Assembly (NCBI GenBank): GCA_947053345.1
Contig: CAMRSM010000005.1
Span: 1 to 64,000, forward strand
Source: an uncultured Lachnospiraceae bacterium
Lineage (GTDB): Bacteria; Bacillota; Clostridia; Lachnospirales; Lachnospiraceae
Length of the DNA stretch: 64,000 nt
Direction of reading: 5' to 3'
In this document: in pieces, positions 25,648 to 32,655 of the stretch
Layout: each line of letters begins with the position of its first letter
Numbering within the stretch: the stretch's first letter is position 1
Program-made: the position numbers and the translations under genes
Notes under the pieces: generated by a model
Databases searched by the model: none
Seen by the model: the letters and a program-made list of their open reading frames with translations, nothing else
Told to the model about the DNA's origin: nothing

Positions 25648-27702
25648 TCATCCCTGTCCTAAAATCTCCCACGGTATGACAAACTCCGGCATCCCCATGC
25701 TGCCCGGTGCAACCTCATACTCATCAAAGACGATCACCAGTCCGCCTTCCCCGTCAATGTAAAAATTTTGATCCGGGGCGATCTGTTTGAAACATTCGTC
25801 CTCCGACCAGATTCCGCCCGGGATAAAGTAATTTGCCTTCCCCGCCCCTACTTGTTCTTCCATCTGCCGCAAGATTTCCGCGCTGATTACTTTGATATAA
25901 TCCTCCCCTGCCAGATCCGAAAGCTGCACGAGCCTTCCGCTTTGTTTATCCAATGTAAAGCAGCGGCTATACTGGCCGGAACCTCCGGCATTGAGCGTGG
26001 CATCAAAACGGATGGATAAATAGCCGGCATCATCGCGCAGAATTTCATGCGTGATATCCATTCCTGTAAAACCCATATATTTATTTTGGGCATACTCCAG
26101 AAACTTTATTTCCATCTCATGTATGTATGCTTCCACCCCTTCCTGAACGGCATCGCTTTCTAAAATCCCGGGAAGCTCAACCCGGAAGACCAAATCCCCC
26201 CATTGAATGGTACGGATTACGGCGCTATCCGACTTCACCGCTGACTGCTTTTGTCCGGGTGCATCTGCCAGAAACAGTATGCCGCAAATAAAAAAACCGG
26301 CCAGAGCAATGCCTGCCGCAACAGGAATTGCCTTTTTCGGACAGAGCTTTTTGATATCGTACACCGCTTCCCGTCCTGTATGTTCCTCTTCCTTTGGCCG
26401 GAACAGAACGGCATTCAGCCGGAATACACCGTCACTACATTCGCACTGAAGCATCCCGCGATACTTTTTTACAATGGCATCTATGCTCTTTAATCCAATT
26501 CCATGTCCCCCCTGCGAAACAACATCCGGCAGACCGTCTTTGCCAAATGTTATCGGTGCACTGCAGGAATTCTCCACACTTATGAAAAACTTCCACTCTT
26601 CCTTTAACTCTGTTTTCACACGGATGCGGCGCTTCCCCGCCTCCTCAATCTTTTTGCATTCATTCCTGGCATTTTCCAGCGCGTTTGCCAAAACAGCACA
26701 GACATCCATCTCATCGTACTGCAATTCTTCGGGTATATGAATCTGGGTTTCGACCTCACAATCCTTCTCCGCCTCCTGCAGGTAGGCAGAAAGTATTGCA
26801 TTTACGGTAATGTTCTCACAGTATGCTTTCCTCTCCGTACCGGAAAGCTGCCCCAGCAGGTTCCCGACATATTCTAAAATGCGTGCACTGTCATCTTCTT
26901 TTGCCAGATTTTCCAATACCGTGAGATGGTGCCGCATATCATGGCGGTAAATACGCCCCGCCTCCATCCTGGCATTCAGATCCTCGTATTCCCTGCGCTG
27001 CGCCTGCAGGGATGCCGCAATCTGCTGTTCCGACAGCTTGATGCGCCTAAGGGCATCAAACGTCACCAGTGCCTTTACAAGCATGAAAAAAATACCAAGC
27101 ACAATCAAAAACAAAAACAGCAGCAGCATTATACTCTCAGCGTTGGTTCCGATATAGGAAAACAACAAAACGACCATCAAAACCGGAAAACACAAAATCA
27201 GCCAATCCGTCCGGCTTCCCTGTACATATGTCCGAAACGGTTCCGACAGGAAACGGAACACAAGAAACAGCAGCAGCGAGGCCGCCAAAAACAGGCAGAC
27301 ACTTACAAAGATGACATAATCATCAACCGCCGCCGGCTTGTATATGTCAAAAAAGCCCAGCATCAAAATCTTCAGGAGAATTTTCAGGATGCAACGGGAG
27401 ATCAAACCCGTTGTCCAAACAGCAACGGTCTGGAAAAATCCCGATGCGGATACAATATGCAGGCACAAGATGCTCGGAACGTATGCCGTTAGCGGAAGCA
27501 TCGTAAGAACCTTCGTAATATTCCGGCAGGAATAAAAAATCCAAACATGTTCCAGAACAATAGTAACCAACATCCCTCCTGCCATGGCCAGACGGATAGA
27601 CTTTGAAAAGCGCAGCCTTGTCAAGCTGCAGCAAACGGATATGTACGTAAGAAAAATCATTACTTCCCACAAAATTTTCCCAAAATCCTCTGTATATATC
27701 AT
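25648..27702 (-). CDS. GHKL sensor kinase with C-terminal RsiV/DUF3298-like domain
   Basis: A 684-residue fusion. Residues 1-212 hold about six membrane helices. A coiled linker leads to an AgrC-type kinase: H-box 'GRIYRHDMRHHL' (His254), N-box 'LANALENARNEC' (Asn340/Asn344) and G-box 'GGHGIGL' (399-404). A further membrane helix at 458-480 leads to an outside domain of about 200 residues with DUF3298/RsiV features ('FLEYAQNKYMGFTGMDITHE', 'RCFTLDKQSGRLVQLSDL', 'NFYIDGEGGLVIVFDEYEVA'). RsiV in Bacillus is an anti-sigma factor that binds lysozyme. No response regulator is adjacent. The start follows AGGAG, and a terminator-ended RNA lies 20 bases upstream. Confidence 0.8.
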   Translation of the reverse strand: MIYTEDFGKILWEVMIFLTYISVCCSLTRLRFSKSIRLAMAGGMLVTIVLEHVWIFYSCRNITKVLTMLPLTAYVPSILCLHIVSASGFFQTVAVWTTGLISRCILKILLKILMLGFFDIYKPAAVDDYVIFVSVCLFLAASLLLFLVFRFLSEPFRTYVQGSRTDWLILCFPVLMVVLLFSYIGTNAESIMLLLFLFLIVLGIFFMLVKALVTFDALRRIKLSEQQIAASLQAQRREYEDLNARMEAGRIYRHDMRHHLTVLENLAKEDDSARILEYVGNLLGQLSGTERKAYCENITVNAILSAYLQEAEKDCEVETQIHIPEELQYDEMDVCAVLANALENARNECKKIEEAGKRRIRVKTELKEEWKFFISVENSCSAPITFGKDGLPDVVSQGGHGIGLKSIDAIVKKYRGMLQCECSDGVFRLNAVLFRPKEEEHTGREAVYDIKKLCPKKAIPVAAGIALAGFFICGILFLADAPGQKQSAVKSDSAVIRTIQWGDLVFRVELPGILESDAVQEGVEAYIHEMEIKFLEYAQNKYMGFTGMDITHEILRDDAGYLSIRFDATLNAGGSGQYSRCFTLDKQSGRLVQLSDLAGEDYIKVISAEILRQMEEQVGAGKANYFIPGGIWSEDECFKQIAPDQNFYIDGEGGLVIVFDEYEVAPGSMGMPEFVIPWEILGQG

Positions 27703-27721
27703 AAATGCTCCTATCTTTTAC

Positions 27722-27848
27722 AAAAAATAAGCCCGCGAATATTACAGTCACGGGCTTTTGCTGTCCTTTCGCAAGGCCGGAAATCAGATTCGGACTGACG
27801 GCCTCTTCCTTACGGGGGATGAAGGTCTTTTTCGCGCTGACCAATGAC
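27722..27848 (-). ncRNA. Predicted small or leader RNA with tRNA-like segment and terminator
   Basis: A promoter at 27855-27883 would start an RNA near 27848. It contains a segment resembling the 3' half of the tRNA-Thr at 32.6 kb (27777-27820, including 'CTGATTTCCGG') and ends in AAGCCCG...CGGGCTT followed by TTATTTTTT at 27722-27757. The terminator lies 20 bases before the kinase start. It may be an orphan antitoxin-type RNA or an attenuated leader of the kinase gene. Inferred from promoter and terminator only. Confidence 0.45.
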
Positions 27849-27854
27849 TTCCCC

Positions 27855-27883
27855 ATCATAACATATCCCCTGTCATCCGTCAA
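27855..27883 (-). promoter_or_regulatory. Promoter of the RNA upstream of the kinase
   Basis: TTGACG and TATGAT on the minus strand with a 17-base spacer. The same pair recurs at 31400-31428 and 31815-31843, the latter driving the antisense RNA of a holin-like toxin. Confidence 0.6.
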
Positions 27884-28165
27884 TAAAGCACTTCACCTTT
27901 TTCCATCCGTCCAGGCCGGATCAGCTCCGCTGCACGTACCCCACCGGGATTCCCTGTTCTGTTTTTTTGCGGTTACGTGATTTCAGCCAGTTTTTGAGGA
28001 AGACAACTTTAAAGAAGACAAGCAAATTTCTTTCAGAGCGTTGCAGCTGCACCTTTTAAAAGCAAATGTGCATCGCCAATATCAAAAAAATCCGCTTTAT
28101 ACACGGCTTAATTCTCCGATAAAATAAAAGCCATTTGAATTTATTTCCATTCATTGTCATCCCCA
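27884..28165. other. Degenerate copy of the holin-toxin module flank
   Basis: The plus-strand stretch from the promoter to about 27995 (ending CGATTTCAGCC-like sequence, here TGATTTCAGCCAGTTTTTGA) aligns with 31844-31975 downstream of the intact toxin. It is a decayed copy of the same repeat. The rest up to the XRE-TPR gene is AT-rich with no visible gene. Confidence 0.4.
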
Positions 28166-29182
28166 TCATGCTTCCTGCAATTTGTGTATTTCCCTATGCG
28201 CCCATTCCACAGTATCGCTACCGCAGTCATTGTAATCGGATGCCAGCGTGTCTAAGATAAGCTGCCACGCCTCGATGGCCTTGGCTTTTCTTCCCAGCTT
28301 TGTGTAAAGAAACGCGAGCGAAAATACTGCATCAAGATGTCTGGGCGGGACAGCCGCATGAAATGCATTCCAAAAACACTCTATCGCCTTCTCATATTCA
28401 TTGATCCTGTTAAATCTTTCCCCTACCTCGTATTGCCCTCTGCTATTCTCCCGGGATATCGTATCCCAGATTGCTTTGGCATCATCGAAATTTCCTCTTG
28501 CCAACTCAAGGTCGCCAAGATAAATCTGGCGCATATATTCCTTGTTATTGTCAGGCTGCATCCGATGAATATATTCTGCTGCCCTATCATAATATCTCAT
28601 GCGGATCATCGCTTCAACAAGCAAATCGATGAGCTGCAAATTTTGCGGAAATTCTTTCGCATAGGGCTCACACACACGAATGATCCAATCGTCATCACTA
28701 TGTGCCTTGTAGGTTCCCCCTCCGTGCACCTGGCGATACATTCCAAATATTTCCTCATCAAGCGGCGTAAGCTTCATTGCCCTTTCCAGCATGCGCCCCG
28801 CCTCAAGCAGATCGCCATTCGTCTTGTTTAAATGCAAGCGGGCATATAATTTCAACGCGCCGACATCATCCGGGTTATCCTGCAAAGCAGCATCCAGACT
28901 CCGCTTTGCGTAGAGATAGCTTTGTTCCGACAATCCCTCGTATGACAAAATATGCTTAATCCGCGCCAGTTCGTCCTCATGGTTTATCGAGAACAAATCA
29001 TCAATCCTGACACCAAAGAAAACCGCAATCTTAGGCAGGAGTGTAATGTCCGGCATGGTTGTTCCGGTTTCCCATTTACTGACGGCCTGATACGATATGC
29101 CTAAATATTCGGCGACTTCCTCCTGTGTTACTTTGCTGTCCATACGCAGTTTTTTGATTGCACTTCCTATGTCCATGTTCAT
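28166..29182 (-). CDS. XRE-family regulator with tetratricopeptide-like repeats
   Basis: A 338-residue regulator. The N-terminal helix-turn-helix is clear ('IGSAIKKLRMDSKVTQEEVA' and 'ISYQAVSKWETGTTMPDITL', residues 4-65). The remaining 270 residues are helical repeats of TPR type ('GALKLYARLHLNKTNGDLLE', 'LFLVEAMIRMRYYDRAAEYI'-like and 'AFLYTKLGRKAKAIEAWQLI'), as in RRNPP-like or general stress regulators of Clostridia. The start is the ATG after GGAGGAATAAAAAG; the longer upstream frame lacks a ribosome site. It is monocistronic beside a terminator. Targets are unknown. Confidence 0.8.
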   Translation of the reverse strand: MNMDIGSAIKKLRMDSKVTQEEVAEYLGISYQAVSKWETGTTMPDITLLPKIAVFFGVRIDDLFSINHEDELARIKHILSYEGLSEQSYLYAKRSLDAALQDNPDDVGALKLYARLHLNKTNGDLLEAGRMLERAMKLTPLDEEIFGMYRQVHGGGTYKAHSDDDWIIRVCEPYAKEFPQNLQLIDLLVEAMIRMRYYDRAAEYIHRMQPDNNKEYMRQIYLGDLELARGNFDDAKAIWDTISRENSRGQYEVGERFNRINEYEKAIECFWNAFHAAVPPRHLDAVFSLAFLYTKLGRKAKAIEAWQLILDTLASDYNDCGSDTVEWAHREIHKLQEA

Positions 29183-29344
29183 CTTTTTATTCCTCCAATC
29201 ATAAATTGACCTGCAGCAAATAACAGACACAGACCCCTGTCTGTCATGGATATCAGCTGATGGACTAATCATATACGATATGATATATGATTTCAATAAC
29301 TGCGTATTTTAGACAACTCACCCGGTAAGCGAATTATAATTTTC

Positions 29345-29385
29345 CTGCCGCACAACAGCTTTTTTCTTTTGCTGTTGTGCGGCAG
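29345..29385. terminator. Strong hairpin between decayed genes and the XRE-TPR gene region
   Basis: CTGCCGCACAACAGC and GCTGTTGTGCGGCAG form a perfect 15-bp stem with an 11-base T-rich loop. It lies just beyond the stop of the BlaR1-like fragment and upstream of the regulator. T-runs are modest, so orientation is uncertain. Confidence 0.6.
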
Positions 29386-29388
29386 TCC

Positions 29389-29829
29389 TTATTCTTGTAT
29401 TACTGCACATTCACCAGAGCCGTACTGTACTTCATTGCCTGATTTTGTGTGCTCATCAAATTCGAATTGACTAAACTTCTCAATGCCGGTCAGCGATCCA
29501 TGACCGGAAGTATTCGGGTTCGTAAAATCACGAATTGTATAAATGTCGATTGTACCATTTATGCTTTCCAAAGTCCGGATTGCGCCATGAAATTTTCCGT
29601 TGGTAAGACTCTCGCCGTCAGAGGTCAGTACATCCCGGATCAAACAAACCTTTTCGCCGTTAAAATACCATTGATTTTTTTTTGCATCGTAGGTAACACC
29701 AAACGCCGCATATTCTTTTGCCATATCTTCAAGTTCTTTTGCGTCCAAAGAGCCGCCAAACGAGGCTACAACAAGGGGCGGGGTTTTGATTGCCTCAATG
29801 TTTCTGGCGGCAAATTCTAATTGTCGCAA
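29389..29829 (-). pseudogene. C-terminal fragment of a BlaR1/M56-like protein
   Basis: About 145 codons resembling the extracellular C-terminal part of M56-type sensor proteins in Clostridia: 'ELEDMAKEYAAFGVTYDAKK', 'WYFNGEKVCLIRDVLTSDGE', 'GTIDIYTIRDFTNPN' and 'GIEKFSQFEFDEHT'. The frame opens only with a TTG inside the truncated response-regulator gene and has no ribosome site, membrane segments or HExxH protease domain. It is joined directly to the regulator fragment, as expected from a deletion that fused two genes. Confidence 0.6.
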
Positions 29830-30242
29830 TCCAAAACAAGGTTTTGGTAAACGATGGTTTTGTGTTCATCCTCCCCGGACCCGGCGCTCCGGCGCAGGAC
29901 GGCGGCAATTTTCCGAATTAAAATCGGCATGGAGAAAGGTTTGGTAATATAATCGTCAACCTGTAAATCCAACCCACGTATCTGTTCCTCCTCGCCGTTT
30001 AATGCAGTAAGCATGATGATAGGAACCTGTGACTGTTTCCGTATCAGCCCACAGACGGCAAAACCATCAATTTTAGGGAGCATCACATCAAGCAGTACCA
30101 AGTCAAACTGTGCGGTTGAAAATACAGAAAGAGCCTCCACTCCGTCATTCGCTAAAACGATGCCATAACCTACCTCTTGCAGAAAGTTCTTCAATAATTC
30201 TTGAATATCCAAGTCATCCCCGACAACTAAAATCCTTTGCAT
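29817..30242 (-). pseudogene. Truncated OmpR-type response regulator
   Basis: 141 codons encoding an intact receiver domain: 'RILVVGDDLDIQELLKNFL', phosphorylation site 'DLVLLDVMLPKIDG', 'IIMLTALNGEEEQ' (Thr switch) and 'VDDYITKPFSMPIL' (Lys). The protein ends at 'LVLDCDN', the first strand of the winged-helix output domain, so no DNA-binding domain remains. The start after GGAGGTGGCATT is good, so a receiver-only protein could still be made. The first acidic pocket reads GDD rather than the usual EDD. No adjacent kinase survives. Confidence 0.7.
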
Positions 30243-30437
30243 AATGCCACCTCCGAAAAAAAGCATACCATAGAATTTTGTGATTAGTGTGAAGTTTTTA
30301 ATTTTCTTGTTTATGATATCTCTGTCCGAAATACTCCGCAATCCTGTCAGGCGAAATGAAATACTTACTAAGCATGAAGTTTTGTTTCGTTCCCATGTAC
30401 TTACCTGATATGTAAAATGATATAGAGGCAATATAAA

Positions 30438-30539
30438 AATGTACCAATATGAAGAAAATCTTGATTTTCATACCCTCGGCCGGAAAATCAAACGCAAGCG
30501 GGAGGAAAAGGGCTGGACGCAGGAACTACTCGTCGTTTA
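30438..30539 (+). pseudogene. Truncated XRE helix-turn-helix fragment
   Basis: 33 codons 'MYQYEENLDFHTLGRKIKRK' then 'REEKGWTQELLVV' and a stop. It matches the first helices of an XRE repressor (LGxxIkxxReekGwTQExLA) and breaks off where the second helix of the motif should follow. The rest of the gene is missing. Confidence 0.5.
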
Positions 30540-30662
30540 ACGGCCTGGATAGCCGGAACGGACGTAAAACAAGACTTGCTTATCGTAATTGGGTATGGTA
30601 TAATTTTCTCCAGTGCAAACCAATAAATCGGAATTGGTGATTTTGAAAGGAGAGCGATTTTT

Positions 30663-31136
30663 ATGGAAGAGGTCATCAAAAAACGGGAAGTTCCTCCACT
30701 GCCTAAGGGTGTCTTGATAAAATATGGGAACTGGGAATTTAATTCCAGTGAAGATACCGAAATCAAAGACCTTTCGGATACAGGCGTGAAAAATATTGTA
30801 GAAAAGATACGCAGCGGCCTATGTCAAAGCCTGTACTTGAATCCTGGCGAAAGTGGAGAAATTGATTGGGGATTTTTGCAGCTGGAATGCGGAGGAAGTG
30901 AGTTCATTTTCCTCCAAATCTGCGAGAGCTATGAGAAAAAAACCTGTTGGGCCTGCTTTGACCCGGATTATCTTAACTCCGATGAGGATGCTCCCATCGA
31001 GGCCAGTGATGGACAGTCCGTTTTCCCTTTGAAATGTACCATGCGGGATCGGGAATTGGCGGCAAAATGTGTGGAGTGGTATGCACATACCTGTGAACCA
31101 TATCCTGGCATGGACTGGCTAAAGTTAACATGGTAA
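30663..31136 (+). CDS. Hypothetical protein, possibly immunity-like
   Basis: A 157-residue acidic soluble protein that I do not recognise. Distinct segments are 'PPLPKGVLIKYGNWEFNSSE', 'SLYLNPGESGEIDWGFLQLE', 'KKTCWACFDPDYLNSDEDAP' and 'KCVEWYAHTCEPYPGMDWLK'. The style (acidic, Trp-rich, about 150 residues, lone gene) resembles orphan immunity proteins, but this is an impression only. A strong AAAGGAGAG ribosome site precedes the ATG and a perfect bidirectional terminator follows, so it looks intact despite the decayed neighbours. Confidence 0.6.
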   Translation: MEEVIKKREVPPLPKGVLIKYGNWEFNSSEDTEIKDLSDTGVKNIVEKIRSGLCQSLYLNPGESGEIDWGFLQLECGGSEFIFLQICESYEKKTCWACFDPDYLNSDEDAPIEASDGQSVFPLKCTMRDRELAAKCVEWYAHTCEPYPGMDWLKLTW

Positions 31137-31159
31137 AGCAAGAGCGTTTTCTTAGCGCA

Positions 31160-31199
31160 GGGAATAAAAAAGAACCGTGGCTTCCCACGGTTCTTTTTT
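31160..31199. terminator. Bidirectional terminator at the original tRNA-Thr 3' flank
   Basis: AAAAAAGAACCGTGG-gaag-CCACGGTTCTTTTTT style hairpin with A and T runs on both sides. It ends the plus-strand gene and, before the element inserted, probably the tRNA-Thr transcript. At the other repeat copy (32528) the stem is kept but the outer run is lost. Confidence 0.8.
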
Positions 31200-31251
31200 A
31201 CGTCAAGCTGGAAATCAGATTTGAACTGACGACCCCTTCATTACGAGTGAA
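31172..31251. repeat. 80-bp direct repeat, left copy (attachment-site-like)
   Basis: Identical over 80 bases to 32528-32607. It contains the terminator stem and the 3' half of tRNA-Thr through the anticodon loop. The left copy keeps the complete terminator, so it represents the old chromosomal flank. Confidence 0.85.
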
Positions 31252-31360
31252 AAAGGGCTTTTTCCGGAAACTGCATGGACAGCAAATTGCGCGGCAGCCC
31301 TGCAAGCTTTATATCCGAAAAACCGGCAATTCCCCATCCATAACGATTGGTGGATTGCCG

Positions 31361-31406
31361 GCGGTATCTTTTGAGGAGCTTTTCCAATTTTGTATTTTTA
31401 TCATAG
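31361..31406 (+). pseudogene. Degenerate holin-like toxin start
   Basis: The plus strand reads 'VSFEELFQFCIFI' in the same context as the intact toxin at 31627 ('VTYAELIQFCILI'), preceded by the same GGTGGATTGCC leader. The sequence then jumps directly into the antisense promoter repeat, so the rest of the toxin has been deleted and the start codon is lost. Confidence 0.5.
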
Positions 31407-31428
31407 CACATTTCCCAAGCTCCCTCAA
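31400..31428 (-). promoter_or_regulatory. Orphan antitoxin-type promoter
   Basis: TTGAGG and TATGAT on the minus strand with a 17-base spacer, homologous to the antisense promoter at 31815-31843. Transcription would run through the partial tRNA-Thr and stop at the terminator at 31172. Confidence 0.45.
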
Positions 31429-31509
31429 TAGAGCATTAGTTTATACAAATTCACCTTTTCTGTCTCCAGTTCGACCCGGGATGTTTTGGGGTCGGAAGGA
31501 AATTTATAA

Positions 31510-31538
31510 TTGAAAAACGTCGGAACTGCTGATATAAT
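31510..31538 (+). promoter_or_regulatory. Toxin promoter
   Basis: TTGAAA and TATAAT with a 17-base spacer, about 90 bases upstream of the holin-like toxin ATG. The leader between contains GGAGGGA...TCCCTCC and related stems. Confidence 0.65.
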
Positions 31539-31626
31539 AGGATCCGGGAAACCAAGACGAGGCGGTCTTTACCCTCTTTTTCGGAGGGAGTCTTTCCCTC
31601 CAGACGAAAGGAAGGGGGGATTGCCA

Positions 31627-31725
31627 ATGGTTACATATGCGGAGTTAATCCAATTTTGTATACTTATTGTCGCTGTCATCGGCCTGTGCTATCAGGTGTT
31701 TCATGATGATGGGCGAAAAAAATAG
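31627..31725 (+). CDS. Putative holin-like toxin (type I toxin)
   Basis: A 32-residue peptide: 'MVTYAELIQFCILIVAVIGL' then 'CYQVFHDDGRKK'. It has one membrane helix and a charged tail, the pattern of the Hol-Tox/TxpA-like toxins of Firmicutes that depolarise the cell's own membrane when overproduced. A strong AGGAAGGGGGG ribosome site precedes the ATG, and the long structured leader and the overlapping antisense RNA at its 3' end are typical of type I toxin-antitoxin pairs. A longer frame upstream is only leader sequence. Confidence 0.7.
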   Translation: MVTYAELIQFCILIVAVIGLCYQVFHDDGRKK

Positions 31726-31808
31726 CCGCCGTTATGCCAGTAACGACGGCTGCCGCATAATGCGGTAACAAGACGTTGAGGGCGAAACCGTCTCTGGTTT
31801 CCCTTCCT
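31716..31808 (-). ncRNA. Antisense RNA antitoxin for the holin-like toxin
   Basis: A minus-strand promoter at 31815-31843 would start an RNA near 31808 that runs into the 3' end of the toxin gene. It ends at the hairpin AGCCGTCGTTA...TAACGGCGGCT (31724-31751) followed by ATTTTTTT. A second small stem (GCCGCA-taa-TGCGGT) lies next to it. About 93 nt; it would pair with the toxin mRNA 3' region. Confidence 0.6.
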
Positions 31809-31814
31809 GTTTTT

Positions 31815-31843
31815 ATCATAGCACATTTCCCGAACTTCGTCAA
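31815..31843 (-). promoter_or_regulatory. Antisense RNA promoter
   Basis: TTGACG and TATGAT on the minus strand with exactly 17 bases between. Confidence 0.65.
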
Positions 31844-31989
31844 TAGAGCACTTCGCCTTTTTTCCGTCCGGCTTTGCCCTAATCAGGACGGAGCAGTGCC
31901 GCCGGATGTGCTGCCGATGATTCCCTATTCTTTTTTTCGGTTACACGATTTCAGCCAATTTTTGAAGATTACGTCGTGCCGCACAGCCT

Positions 31990-32230
31990 GCGCCTTGCGC
32001 CGGAATGGGAAACCCCGGAAATGCGTAAGTTCCGCCAGAAGGCATCCAGCAGATCATCTGCGCCCCGGCAAAGTATGCGGCGGAATTCACGATGCGGATG
32101 AAGAAGAACGTGCCAACGCTCTGCCTCTCGTCCATCTGCTACCTCAACACCGTCAGGCTCGTGGATAAGGTTCCGGCATTTTATGGCACAGTGGATGATG
32201 CCCCCGCCCAGCACACCGGGCAACGTACAG
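31990..32230 (+). pseudogene. Frame-shifted coding remnant in the element
   Basis: One frame reads 'FEDYVVPHSLRLAPEWETPE' then 'MRKFRQ' (about 31955-32035), and a second continues with 'EGIQQIICAPAKYAAEF' and 'LCLSSICYLNTVRLVDKVPA'. The codon use looks coding but no start, single frame or family can be given. It is probably the end of a lost element gene. Confidence 0.35.
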
Positions 32231-32243
32231 GAAGGGGAGCTAT

Positions 32244-32429
32244 ATGCCTGTATTTCTTTCCACCTCGACAGCGGTCATCGACAGCGGCCTTGTCACCGAG
32301 GTCTTCGACCTTGTCAGGAGCTGTGCCAGTCTCTTCAGCATTTTCCCGATCAACGTCTTCATGATCGGGTCGCTTGCGGCGATAGGCTTCCGCCTGTTTA
32401 ACAAGGCAAAACGGGTTGCCGTCTCCTAG
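32244..32429 (+). CDS. Small membrane protein, coat-protein-like
   Basis: A 61-residue protein with a strong ribosome site (AGGAAGGGGAG, 4-5 bases before ATG). An amphipathic N-terminal part ('GLVTEVFDLVRSCASLFSIF') is followed by one membrane helix ('INVFMIGSLAAIGFRLF') and a short basic tail ('NKAKRVAVS'). This layout resembles major coat proteins of filamentous phages, but small holins or toxins can look alike. It lies just upstream of a long palindrome in the element. Family not proven. Confidence 0.5.
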   Translation: MPVFLSTSTAVIDSGLVTEVFDLVRSCASLFSIFPINVFMIGSLAAIGFRLFNKAKRVAVS

Positions 32430-32467
32430 GGTGCCCCGGCTGGGCAACGGCAGGCGGATGCCTGCCC

Positions 32468-32528
32468 CAGATTGCAGACAAAGCGGCTCTGGGGAGTTGT
32501 ATCCCAGAACCGCTTTGTCTGCAATCTG
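32468..32528. repeat. 61-nt near-perfect palindrome
   Basis: CAGATTGCAGACAAAGCGG (32468-32486) pairs with CCGCTTTGTCTGCAATCTG (32510-32528) over 19 bp, then after one mismatch TCTGGG pairs with CCCAGA around a loop of about 7 bases. No T-run follows. It abuts the 80-bp repeat and could be an element origin, packaging or processing signal. Confidence 0.7.
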
Positions 32529-32607
32529 AACCGTGGCTTCCCACGGTTCTTTTTTACGTCAAGCTGGAAATCAGATTTGAACTGACGACCCCTTCATTAC
32601 GAGTGAA
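32528..32607. repeat. 80-bp direct repeat, right copy
   Basis: Identical to 31172-31251. Here it forms the actual 3' half of the intact tRNA-Thr gene plus the terminator stem. Confidence 0.85.
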
Positions 32608-32634
32608 GTGCTCTACCGGCTGAGCTATTCCAGC
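32562..32634 (-). tRNA. tRNA-Thr (anticodon CGT)
   Basis: Acceptor stem GCTGGAA/TTCCAGC, D-arm with AGCTCAGCCGGTAGAGC, anticodon stem CTTCA/TGAAG around loop CTCGTAA (anticodon CGT) and T-arm GTTCAAAT. CCA is not encoded. The 3' half is duplicated at 31206-31251. Confidence 0.92.
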
Positions 32635-32655
32635 ACTTCTGTTTTCACAGAAAAA

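Larger units (their letters stand above)
31252..32607. mobile_element. Small element integrated in tRNA-Thr
   Basis: 1,356 bases lie between matching points of an 80-bp exact direct repeat carrying the tRNA-Thr 3' half. The tRNA gene is kept whole on the right, as for integrases that use tRNA 3' ends. Inside are a broken and an intact holin-like toxin, an antisense RNA gene, frame-shifted remnants near 31990-32230, a 61-residue membrane protein and a long palindrome. No integrase remains. It may be the remnant of a filamentous-phage-like or plasmid-like element. Confidence 0.6.

Noticed and set aside
27347-27883. A 178-codon minus-strand frame across the kinase start
   Set aside because: It runs out of frame with the kinase and through the small RNA terminator and tRNA-like segment; no ribosome site.
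31130-31513. A 127-codon plus-strand frame over the partial tRNA and degenerate toxin
   Set aside because: It reads through a terminator and a tRNA half; only the short toxin-like part has meaning.
31252-32607. A CRISPR or satellite repeat array near the tRNAs
   Set aside because: The repeats are two long att-like copies and three promoter-module copies, not regularly spaced short repeats; no CRISPR array was seen anywhere in the window.
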